Shown here: positions 18,743 to 26,507 of the stretch, piece after piece
How the letters are laid out: each line of letters opens with the position of its first letter
How positions within the stretch are numbered: the first letter of the stretch is position 1
Assembly: GCA_937891465.1 (NCBI GenBank)
Contig: CALAHF010000222.1
Coordinates: forward strand, 1-34,773
Reading direction: 5' to 3'
Source: an uncultured Verrucomicrobiales bacterium
GTDB taxonomy: Bacteria > Verrucomicrobiota > Verrucomicrobiia > Verrucomicrobiales > DEV007
DNA: 34,773 nucleotides
The notes under the pieces: generated by a model
Databases searched by the model: none
Seen by the model: only the letters and a program-made list of their open reading frames with translations
What the model was told of the DNA's origin: nothing
Translations under genes and position numbers: made by a program

Positions 18743-18804
18743 AAAATCAGATTGCGCTGGTTCGATAAAACTTCAATTCGGAATTTTCTCGAGACCTCAT
18801 TTTT

Positions 18805-18901
18805 CGAACCAACAGGGTACATTCATCGTAAAGACCCTGCACGTTCGTGGAGCCCTTTCGAACCAATAGGGTTGGTTCGTCGAACGCACCCTATTGGATC
18901 T
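18805..18901. repeat. dispersed palindromic element, locus 4 (two 43-bp units)
   Basis: Unit a 18805-18847, unit b 18859-18901, 11-bp spacer, period 54. Unit b is a near-perfect palindrome: CGAACCAATAGGGT, GTTC-GTC-GAAC, ACCCTATTGG. Relative to locus 6 it shows the covarying pair C:G to T:A (CAATAGGGT/ACCCTATTG versus CAACAGGGT/ACCCTGTTG). It lies between two minus-strand genes, upstream of the helicase gene. Confidence 0.88.
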
Positions 18902-18913
18902 AAAATCGTCTTT

Positions 18914-19936
18914 TCACTTTAGCACCTTGCAATCAGGATCGATTGTAACGGGAGCTCCTGTTTTGTCGATGGGGTGCGTGAACAGATATTTCCAAACGGA
19001 TTCGTGTGCGAATGTGCCGTCTTCGTTTTTGGCTGATGAACCACCCGGCGTGACCATACCGTGGGCTTTCTTATCGTTTCCGCCGACGTCTGCATCTGAA
19101 ACCAGACGTCGGGAATTCCCAAACGGTGCCGGAGTTTTATCGACGTTTACGATCGGGCCAAACTCGTTGAGGCCGAGCATTTGCCAGGAGCGGCAGTAAT
19201 GATTGCCAGACCATCCACCGTCGAGGACGTGGCTGAATCCGAAGAAGCGATTTGCTGGCGTCGCGGAAGGGAAGCCTTGCCATTTTTGGAATCGATCGCG
19301 GGGCCCGCAAAACATGACGACTCGGCCGACTTTCTGATGAACGGCGAAACGCGCGGAGGTCGTTGAGCCGTGTGAGCTGCCGGCCATGATGACGCTTTCC
19401 CAGATCAAATCCTTGCCGTCTTTGGTAACAAACTGGCCCCATTTTCCCTCGGGATTTTCTTTTTCGAGCCACTTCACAAACGTGAGCGCTTTGGCCTTCA
19501 TGCCGTCTGGTTTTGGAATGTCGACGAGCTTGCTGTGATCTTCGCCAGTTGCGGCTTCCAGCCGAACTTCGCCAAGACTGGAATCGTCGCTTCGCGCAGA
19601 ATCGGGGACGAGCCCGAACCATCTGTTGGCGTAATGAACCTGAATTCCGTGAAGGCCATAGCTCGATGTGCGATCGAATAAATTGCGATTGTGACCCATC
19701 AGCCAGATGACGAGCTTGCCTTCCGACTTAACGCGCGTGTCGACTGCTCCGTATTGCAGGTCAGCAGGCTTGCCTTTTTGGTCAGCAAAAACGTAGCCGA
19801 TTTCAGGGTGCTCTTTTGCCTCTGGATTGATTTCGCTGGCGCGAACGCTCAGCTTATAGCGGTCGCCTTTGTGATTCTGGCCGAGAGCCGGGAGTGCTGC
19901 GGCGATCGCGAGAAAGAGGAAGAAGTTTAATTTCAT
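18914..19936 (-). CDS. secreted alpha/beta-hydrolase-like protein
   Basis: A 340-aa secreted protein (signal peptide MKLNFFLFLAIAAALPALG). The core reads as an alpha/beta hydrolase with a Ser nucleophile elbow in VIMAGSSHGSTTSARF, preceded by a strand VIWLMGHN and followed by RVVMFCGPRD. His candidates lie near the C-terminus. It resembles the uncharacterised BPSS1187-type family seen in planctomycetes and verrucomicrobia, but I cannot confirm the family without a search. The substrate is unknown; it acts in the periplasm or outside the cell. The stop is 12 bp from palindromic element 4. Confidence 0.7.
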   Translation of the reverse strand: MKLNFFLFLAIAAALPALGQNHKGDRYKLSVRASEINPEAKEHPEIGYVFADQKGKPADLQYGAVDTRVKSEGKLVIWLMGHNRNLFDRTSSYGLHGIQVHYANRWFGLVPDSARSDDSSLGEVRLEAATGEDHSKLVDIPKPDGMKAKALTFVKWLEKENPEGKWGQFVTKDGKDLIWESVIMAGSSHGSTTSARFAVHQKVGRVVMFCGPRDRFQKWQGFPSATPANRFFGFSHVLDGGWSGNHYCRSWQMLGLNEFGPIVNVDKTPAPFGNSRRLVSDADVGGNDKKAHGMVTPGGSSAKNEDGTFAHESVWKYLFTHPIDKTGAPVTIDPDCKVLK

Positions 19937-20019
19937 GGTTAATCAAAGTTGAACGCGAACGGTGAGCTTTTCAATTGGTTGAGAACACTGATTAAGGTCT
20001 TTGCCTGTTTCAGACAGAC

Positions 20020-20052
20020 TTGACAAGGCGAGAACCAACTCAGTAGTCTCGC
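20020..20052 (+). promoter_or_regulatory. putative promoter with overlapping inverted repeat
   Basis: TTGACA (20020-20025) is a perfect -35 box. A weak -10 candidate, TAGTCT (20044-20049), follows at 18-bp spacing. Inverted arms GCGAGA (20028-20033) and TCTCGC (20047-20052) cover the spacer and the -10 region and could be an operator. It precedes the broken SDR gene by 16 bp. Confidence 0.35.
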
Positions 20053-20068
20053 ATGAACCAACTGGAGC

Positions 20069-20814
20069 ATGGAAAACAAAACAATCATTATCACAGGAGC
20101 CGCTGGAGAGATTGGCTTTGCCGCCGCTAAACGTTTCGCGAAAGCGGGTGCCAACGTCATGTTGGTCGACATTGATAAAAAAGCGCTGCAACAGCGAGCA
20201 GGCGAACTTGATTCTCCAAAGATTGCTTTTTTCGCCGTAGACGTTACAAAGGAAGGCGACGTTCAGGGGTACGTCGAAGCTACCAAATCGGCATTCGGAT
20301 CGATCGATTTATTTTTCAACAACACGGGAATCGAGGGCAAAGTGGCCCCGTTGAAGGCACTCGATATGGAGAGGACTTCGATCGAGTCATGAAAGTGAAT
20401 GTTTATGGAGTCGCGATGGGCATGAAGCACGTTTCGCCCGAAATCAATGACGGGGGAAGTATCGTAATCACCTCTTCCATCGCAGGGCTGCAGGGGATTC
20501 CTGGAATGACAGCCTATAACACTACCAAACACGCCGTAGTCGGGATTATGCGCACGGCAGCCCTGGAGCTAGCTGATCGCAAGGTGCGGGTAAATACGGT
20601 GCACCCCGGTGTCATTGAAAGCCGTTTGATGAGGAGTCTTGAAAGCGGAATGGGTGACCAATAGGCGGTTCATGACGGATTGGAGCAACAGGTTCCTCTC
20701 AAGCGTTATGGTCAAAAAGAGGAGGTGGCTGAAATGGTTTTCTTCCTTCTTAGCGACAATGCGGGTTATTGCAATGGTAGCACTTACGTCATGGACGGTG
20801 GGTTGTTGCTGTGA
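20069..20814 (+). pseudogene. short-chain dehydrogenase/reductase, frameshifted and with in-frame TAG
   Basis: A classical SDR (about 248 aa when restored) in pieces. The first frame (20069-20392) gives the NAD-binding motif TGAAGEIGFAAAKRFAKAG and NNTGIEG, then derails at about 20367-20374 (ATGGAGAGGACTTC). Either a 2-nt duplication or a 1-nt deletion restores the expected EDFDRVMKVNVYGVAMGMKH. The second frame (20389 onward) has the catalytic Ser (VITSSIAG) and Tyr-x-x-x-Lys (AYNTTK), then TAG at 20662-20664. The same frame continues to TGA 20812-20814 with the family C-terminus (VPLKRYGQKEEVAEMVFFLL, NGSTYVMDGG). Two independent lesions make this a pseudogene. The catalytic residues are still present, so decay is recent. 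Confidence 0.88.
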
Positions 20815-20843
20815 TCGGAAAAATAAAATGATATCCACCTATT

Positions 20844-21878
20844 TTGAATAAATTTCTTCTTGTGAAGCTGTCCCTCTCCGTGCTTGTGGCAGGCCTTGCC
20901 ATTTGCGGGCAGACATCATGCACTTGTGTGAATCAGCAGGCAGATGAAAAGATGCTGCTAGTCATGGGACAGGCTCAGATTGATTTGAAGCCACTCGCGT
21001 CATCTGAATCTTCAAATCTGACGATCGCTCAGCACCAATACCTCAATTTCTATGGAGTCCGAAAAGCAGGGGAGCATCAACTGGGTTCCTTTCCATCTGG
21101 CGATCTCATGCTTGCGGGGCAGTTTCTGGAGCCAGCCGAAAAAACAGAGAAAGGCACGGTCATTATGGTTCATGGCTACTTTGATCACGCCTACGCCACG
21201 GTAAATTTGATCAATTATTTGGTGGGTGAGGGGTATCATGTTGCGATTTTTGATCATGCCGGTCATGGGTTATCAGACGGGAAGAGAGTTTCTATCTCAG
21301 ACTTCGGTATCTATCGAAAAGGTTTTTCAGATTTTTTGGACGTGGTTTCTAAAGAGTATCCGCCTCCGTATGGTGTCGTGGCGCACAGCATGGGCTCGAC
21401 CGTTGTCATTGACCATCTGGATAAGAATGGGACTGCTCCGATTCGCCGACTCGTTTTCCTCGCCCCTCTCATCAAGGACACAAAATCCAGAGGGCTCCAC
21501 CTTTTAGGGGCGTCTGTTTCTCCTTTTGCGGACTATCTGATCCGTATTCCGGAAGAGAATTCTTCAAACAAGGATTACAGGAAATTTACAGTGAGAGATC
21601 CGTTGCAGTTTCAATGCGTCTCAACCCGCTGGGCAGTCGCGTTTAATCGATGGCGGAGGGCATTCGATGATTCGAATTCACGTGCAGAGCCCCCTTTAAT
21701 TATCTATGCGGGAAAAGATACCGTCGTTGATAATGACTTTGGTCGAGAATGGCTAAGTCGAGTGTTTCCCGACCGCGAGGAAGTTGAGATTGAAGGCGCA
21801 GGCCATCAATTGCTTAATGAAACGGATCCTATTCGCGAGCGGGTTTTGGACCTGATCAGTGGAGAGCTGAGCCGGTAA
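20844..21878 (+). CDS. lysophospholipase / monoacylglycerol lipase-like alpha/beta hydrolase
   Basis: A 344-aa protein starting at TTG 20844, or at GTG 20862, which would give a tighter signal sequence (MKLSLSVLVAGLAIC...). The N-terminus is hydrophobic with several cysteines (AICGQTSCTC); a lipoprotein is possible but the lipobox is not canonical. The hydrolase motifs are HGYFDHAYAT, DHAGHGLSDGKRV, nucleophile VAHSMGST, acid IYAGKDTVVD and base EGAGHQLLNE, matching the monoacylglycerol lipase / lysophospholipase group. It lies 29 bp after the broken SDR and converges with the large cytochrome gene (22-bp gap). Confidence 0.82.
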   Translation: MNKFLLVKLSLSVLVAGLAICGQTSCTCVNQQADEKMLLVMGQAQIDLKPLASSESSNLTIAQHQYLNFYGVRKAGEHQLGSFPSGDLMLAGQFLEPAEKTEKGTVIMVHGYFDHAYATVNLINYLVGEGYHVAIFDHAGHGLSDGKRVSISDFGIYRKGFSDFLDVVSKEYPPPYGVVAHSMGSTVVIDHLDKNGTAPIRRLVFLAPLIKDTKSRGLHLLGASVSPFADYLIRIPEENSSNKDYRKFTVRDPLQFQCVSTRWAVAFNRWRRAFDDSNSRAEPPLIIYAGKDTVVDNDFGREWLSRVFPDREEVEIEGAGHQLLNETDPIRERVLDLISGELSR

Positions 21879-21900
21879 CGGTCGGAAGCCAACCGGAGCC

Positions 21901-24900
21901 TTATTTCAGCGTCTGTAAATATCCGACGAGATCAACCAATCCCTGTTCGCCAACTACAGAGGCAAGACCGGGAGGCATCAGGCTGTCTTCCATTTGGGTC
22001 GATGATTTCACCTCCTTTTTCGGAACGCTTTGTTGAACGCCTCCGGGAAGCCTTATTTGAATTTCTTCATCGGTTTCACCCGTCATAAATCCAACCAATG
22101 ACGTGCCGTCATTTTTCTCGATTGTCACTCCGTGGAAACCGTGACTGATCCCCGCACTCGGATACAGAACTGACTGAAACATGGCTTCGCGGCTCAGTTT
22201 GTTGCCGATTTCGCTGAGGTCAGGGCCGAAGTTGACGCCTACGCCGCGTACCTGATGGCAGGTTGCACACGTCGCTTTGGTGAAATTTTCTGCGCCGGAT
22301 TTGGTGTCACTCTTCATGGCGATCAGCTCGGTGAGCGGTTTAAAATTATCTGCTCCCATGGCTTTCGGGAGCGGCAGGGTTTTGGCGGCTTCGTCGCGGA
22401 GGCGTTTGTCGGGACTGCGGGTAAACGCGAGTGCGGTAGCGGCTCTCAAGGAAGCGTCCAACTCACCAGACTTCGCGATCTTCAGCAGTTCATTACCGCC
22501 GTTCGATGACATCGCCATCGCGTCGACGAGGATTTTATCTGCGCCCACAGGGAGATCATCACGCTTCAGCAATCCACCGAGGAGCCCACTGACTGCGCGC
22601 TCGTTCGTTTTTCCGATCGCAGAAGCGATTGCGCTGACACGATTCAAATCGTCTGGACTCGTAAGAAGTTTCCGAACGTTTCCCTGATCGCGAAGCAACA
22701 TCCGAGCAGCGCTGACCGATTCCGGTGCTGTAGGATTGGCTGCGATGAAATCAGCGAGTTCGGAATCAAATCCTCGCAGGTTGAGTTTGTCTGCGAGAGA
22801 AATAAATTCTGCTTTGCCGCGCACAGGAGCGAGTAGATCTTCAAGACGTTCGGTGCCGCCTTCGATTTTTTCGATCTGTTCTTTCCCGATTTTTCCGGCA
22901 GCAACAAGCGCCAGTTCTGAATCTGCTTTTCGAAATACCGATTCGTAAGCGGCGGTTTGAGATTCTTTGGATTGAAAATCGAGACCTCGCAGAAAACTCG
23001 AATCCGAATCAGTTGAGGCCACAAGTGCATTGGCGATTGTTTCTGCCGAATTTGTTCCGCGCGAACGCCAGACAATGTCAGCATGCGGCTTTGTTTCGCC
23101 GAGCGCCGCCAATCGTGCATCCCAATGCAAATCCGCGCCAATACCAAGCGCTTCGAGATACCAGCGGTCTTCGCCGTCGTATTGCAGTGCGAGTGTGGCC
23201 CAGGTTTCGCTGGCTGCTTTGGAATCGTGAAAACGAAGAGCGACCGCAACTTCGCGGCGAACTTGTGGGTTTTTGTCTGCAGCAAGTTTCTTCAGAACGG
23301 CTTGAAACGCCTCAAGCCGGCCTTCGGGATGCACGCCGTAACACTCACGCCAGGCTCGGAGCCCTGTGATGCGCAGATCAGGATTCTCCTCCTCGAGGGC
23401 TCCTGCAAGGAGAGGGTTTTTGTGACCGAATAAACTCGTCGTGAACCAAATCAATCGAGCCTTGCCCACGGTGTCAGCGGCTTCATAAACCTCGATAAGA
23501 CGCTTGGTGGTGTGCTCATGGAATCCCTGAGTTGGGTCGGCAAATAGATTCCAAATGTGGAACCGCTCCGACATATTCGGCGTGGACACGAATCTCTCGT
23601 AGAGACTGACTGCCGTTTTTGAATTTTTCTCGTCGCCTTCGCTCGGAAGCTTTTTGTTCACGGTGTAGACTTTTTCGCCCCCCTTCGGGATCACCCGAAA
23701 AATTCGTCCCTTCGCGATATCGCCCATCGCATGGCCGCCCACGCCGGGATCATACCAGTCAGCAACAAACAGCGATCCGTCGGGAGCAACGCAAGCATCG
23801 CTAGGGCGAAACCAGCGATCATTCGTGCTGCTCAAAATGTTCAGCATCTCACCAGAGTATCCCGCTCCATCGTTTTTACGGGGATAGGCGCGAACCACGT
23901 TAGGACCAGCATCGCAATGAATCACCTGACCGTGAAAAATTTCTGGCAACAGATCGCCTTCGTAAACGCAGATGCCGGTAGGTGAACCCGCACCGGTTTG
24001 GAGGAAATTCGGGACGACGCCAGGATCATTGAGGTGCCAATGCTGTTCTGGAATCGTGCTTTCCAAGCCGGGGCGCGGATCGCGCCAGCCTGCGCCGGTG
24101 ATCTCGTCTTTGTAACCGTAGTTCCCGTACTCCATGACATAATTAATGCGCACGCCCTTGTTGCCGTCATCGTCGTTGTCGGACTGCCAGATCGTGCCGA
24201 AGGAATCGACGCAGACTTCCCAGTTGTTGCGGAAATTCCAGCCTAACATTTCGACATTTTTCCCATCGAGGTCGCAGCGAAAAACCATGCCTTCTTGAAA
24301 AGGGCGATTACCCTGGTTGGTACATTTTACGCCGTTGATATCAGTGATGATATTTCCCTCGGGATCGCACAGCTGCTTGCCCGCGTTACCGAAATTGAAA
24401 TATAACCGTCCGTCCGGGCCGAAGTGAAAGGCGTGAATCCCGTGGTCGTGCTGGGCTCCGCCGATTTTCGTGAACATCAATTCTTTGCTGCCTTCATCGG
24501 CTTTTCCGTCGCCATTGCGATCGTAAAGCGAAAAGACATCGTCGCCTGCGGAAATGATAACGCGATCTCCCAGCACACAAATCCCGTGGGCGGAATCCAC
24601 ATCGTTGCCCTGATAGAATATGGTCGATTTATCTGCTTTGGCGTCGCCGTCGGTGTCTTCGAGAATCATGATCTTATCGCCACCCTCACGCTTGCCCTGA
24701 TTCCGGCGATAGTTCACGACATCGCAAACCCAGACGCGACCGCGCGCATCGATATCGATCGAGCTGGGCGAGCCAATCATCGGTTCACTGGCAAAAAGTT
24801 GCGCTTCGAGCTCGGGATGAACTTCGAGTGCTGCGAGGGCATCTTCGGGTTCGCCACCACCTCCGCCGCCCGTGCTTTTTTTCGCGACGGCTGCGCCGGG

Positions 24901-26298
24901 ATTCTCGGTGTAGACCAGAAATTTCACGCTGGATTCAGCCGCGCCACCATTTTGGCTCGTTCCACCGTCGTCGAGCATTCCGCGTGCTTTAAATTCTGTC
25001 GCGCCCTTGGGAAGATCAAATGCGACAATTGAGGGCGCGTGCGTGCCGATTCCGTATTCGATTCTCACACCGTTCACTGCCATTTCCTGGCCGCCCGCGT
25101 TTTGATTTTTCCGAGTCCCGCCCCAGCCGTGCGTTTCAGACTTCCAATCCAGATCCGTGAGTTTCTTCTCCGAACCATCAGCCATGACAAATCGCGGCTC
25201 CGCCCAGTTTGCCCAATCGAAAGAGTAGCCACCGCAGTCGTCGGCCACGAGATAGATTTCCTTAGCGCCCTTTGGGAGTTTCACAGCGATGTCGGTCGAG
25301 TGCCCCTTTGTCTTTCCGTTTTCGACAGGCTTCGATTCAAAGAGCGGCTTCGCATTCGGGTTCGCCGCCGCTGTTTTTTTCGGCTTCGGCTTACGGTTCT
25401 GATCGCCCCCGTATTTTGCCGCGTTTTCTTCAAGAAATTCTGTCGAAGGCTTTTCCGTTTCGATACCGTTCTTCGGAATCTCCAAACCAGACATCCATGC
25501 GACGCCGTTCAGCACCGTCTTACGGAAGCTGTTTTCCTGCCAGTTCTTGTGATAATGCAGCCCGGTAAAACCAAAGCCACGGCCCTTCTTGTAATCTTCA
25601 CCGCGCTCATAAGCCCAGGCGACGTGTTGCGGTTCTCCGGCAGCGACTTTTTTCCGCACCGCTGGATTTCCTGAATGCGGTCCGTCCCCACGCTTCATAG
25701 TTTCTTCCGGCGCGATGGCTGACAGGATTGGCTCGACACCTCGCATTCCTTGCTGAAAACGCATGTGGAAATACCACTCGTCGTCGCTTTTGAACGGTTT
25801 CACCCCGTTCGCGACGGGGTGTTTTGAAAACGATTTGAACTCGGCCACCCAATGCGGATTCACCGACCAGTTTGCTTCGAAGTATCCCCCCGCCCAGTTC
25901 AACATGCCCTTTGCCGAAGGGCCGATGGGAACTTCAACTCCGTAGTGGAGGCATGATAACCCCGCTCCGGTTTTCATCACTTTATCGAATTCGGGAACGT
26001 GCTTGTTCACGACATGACCGCCACCGCCCGAACAGAAAAAGACGACGCCATCCGCATCTTTGAAAAACTCTTCTTCATTTTCCGGCCATGGAATCGCATG
26101 GCGCCCCTCGATCCTCGCGCCGGGGTATTGCGCTTTCAGCCAATCTTCGATGAGATGACACCCAGCCGAATACTCATGATTCATGAAGCCATGCGACGTC
26201 TTGTGCCCCACAAAACAGATCACCGTTTTTCCATCGCCGTTGATGTCGGCTTTTGCGACGGGAGCGATGAAATTGATGGCCGCAAAAAAGCACAACAT
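21901..26298 (-). CDS. ThuA-NPCBM-dehydrogenase-HEAT-cytochrome c multidomain secreted protein (PVC type)
   Basis: A 1465-aa exported protein from ATG 26298 (signal MLCFFAAINFIAPVAKA). TTG 26304 would add an Arg and is an alternative. Domains in order: ThuA-like (about 20-310; VGHKTSHGFMNHEY, FFCSGGGGHV, GFTGLHYHKNW); NPCBM-like sugar-binding sandwich (about 345-490; VADDCGGYSFDWANWAEPRF); a Gly-rich linker; a PVC-type membrane-bound-dehydrogenase beta-propeller (from about 505; IDIDARGRVWVCDVVNYRRN, VFSLYDRNGDGKADEG); alpha-helical HEAT-like repeats; and a C-terminal cytochrome c with CATCH (Cys1344, Cys1347, His1348) and a likely Met ligand in MEDSLMPPG. It probably oxidises a sugar derivative and passes electrons to its own heme. 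The open frame continues upstream to 26484 but that part is repeat element 5. Confidence 0.9.
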   Translation of the reverse strand: MLCFFAAINFIAPVAKADINGDGKTVICFVGHKTSHGFMNHEYSAGCHLIEDWLKAQYPGARIEGRHAIPWPENEEEFFKDADGVVFFCSGGGGHVVNKHVPEFDKVMKTGAGLSCLHYGVEVPIGPSAKGMLNWAGGYFEANWSVNPHWVAEFKSFSKHPVANGVKPFKSDDEWYFHMRFQQGMRGVEPILSAIAPEETMKRGDGPHSGNPAVRKKVAAGEPQHVAWAYERGEDYKKGRGFGFTGLHYHKNWQENSFRKTVLNGVAWMSGLEIPKNGIETEKPSTEFLEENAAKYGGDQNRKPKPKKTAAANPNAKPLFESKPVENGKTKGHSTDIAVKLPKGAKEIYLVADDCGGYSFDWANWAEPRFVMADGSEKKLTDLDWKSETHGWGGTRKNQNAGGQEMAVNGVRIEYGIGTHAPSIVAFDLPKGATEFKARGMLDDGGTSQNGGAAESSVKFLVYTENPGAAVAKKSTGGGGGGEPEDALAALEVHPELEAQLFASEPMIGSPSSIDIDARGRVWVCDVVNYRRNQGKREGGDKIMILEDTDGDAKADKSTIFYQGNDVDSAHGICVLGDRVIISAGDDVFSLYDRNGDGKADEGSKELMFTKIGGAQHDHGIHAFHFGPDGRLYFNFGNAGKQLCDPEGNIITDINGVKCTNQGNRPFQEGMVFRCDLDGKNVEMLGWNFRNNWEVCVDSFGTIWQSDNDDDGNKGVRINYVMEYGNYGYKDEITGAGWRDPRPGLESTIPEQHWHLNDPGVVPNFLQTGAGSPTGICVYEGDLLPEIFHGQVIHCDAGPNVVRAYPRKNDGAGYSGEMLNILSSTNDRWFRPSDACVAPDGSLFVADWYDPGVGGHAMGDIAKGRIFRVIPKGGEKVYTVNKKLPSEGDEKNSKTAVSLYERFVSTPNMSERFHIWNLFADPTQGFHEHTTKRLIEVYEAADTVGKARLIWFTTSLFGHKNPLLAGALEEENPDLRITGLRAWRECYGVHPEGRLEAFQAVLKKLAADKNPQVRREVAVALRFHDSKAASETWATLALQYDGEDRWYLEALGIGADLHWDARLAALGETKPHADIVWRSRGTNSAETIANALVASTDSDSSFLRGLDFQSKESQTAAYESVFRKADSELALVAAGKIGKEQIEKIEGGTERLEDLLAPVRGKAEFISLADKLNLRGFDSELADFIAANPTAPESVSAARMLLRDQGNVRKLLTSPDDLNRVSAIASAIGKTNERAVSGLLGGLLKRDDLPVGADKILVDAMAMSSNGGNELLKIAKSGELDASLRAATALAFTRSPDKRLRDEAAKTLPLPKAMGADNFKPLTELIAMKSDTKSGAENFTKATCATCHQVRGVGVNFGPDLSEIGNKLSREAMFQSVLYPSAGISHGFHGVTIEKNDGTSLVGFMTGETDEEIQIRLPGGVQQSVPKKEVKSSTQMEDSLMPPGLASVVGEQGLVDLVGYLQTLK

Positions 26299-26325
26299 AC
26301 GCAAAAATCGATCTAATGTGAAAAA

Positions 26326-26446
26326 CGATCGAACAGAGACAAAAGCTGGCTCGCCAGCGGTCTGAAGCTGCTCGGGAACCGGCAGCGCAAGATGTCTCTG
26401 ATACAAATAAACAGAGTTGGTTTGATGAACAGACATGGTTGGATCG
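26326..26446. repeat. dispersed palindromic element, locus 5 (half unit + structured insert + full unit)
   Basis: Same architecture as locus 3: left arm CGATCGAACAGAGA (26326-26339), structured segment to 26400, and a diverged full 43-bp unit at 26404-26446 with centre GTTT-GAT-GAAC. It lies 27 bp upstream of the cytochrome gene start and is read through by the spurious 5' extension of that frame. Confidence 0.8.
26334..26400. ncRNA. candidate three-stem structured element, copy B
   Basis: Closing stem CAGAGACA (26334-26341) / TGTCTCTG (26393-26400), hairpin P2 CTGG-CTCG-CCAG, and hairpin P3 GCTGC, bulged T, CGG-GAA-CCG, GCAGC. Relative to the copy at 12301-12365 the base pairs change in concert in P1 (G-C to A-T, C-G to A-T) and P3 (C-G to G-C, T-A to G-C), which is evidence for selected pairing. 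Confidence 0.5.
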
Positions 26447-26507
26447 TAAAATCTCATGGTCGGATTTTGCATGAAATCCGCCACCCTGACAAGCCGCTGG
26501 TTTGCGG

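Noticed and set aside
3456-20814. Genome-wide reassignment of TAG or other stop codons
   Set aside because: Most genes end normally, TAG ends one intact gene at 8067-8069, internal stops of all three types occur, and one affected gene also has a frameshift; gene decay is simpler.
22644-25674. Several open frames of about 200 codons overlapping the cytochrome gene (22644-23285, 24424-25032, 25039-25674)
   Set aside because: They are shadows of a well-supported 1465-residue gene and show no domain of their own.
26299-26484. 5' extension of the cytochrome gene frame
   Set aside because: It translates repeat element 5 and would bury the signal peptide; the start at 26298 (or 26304) fits an exported protein.
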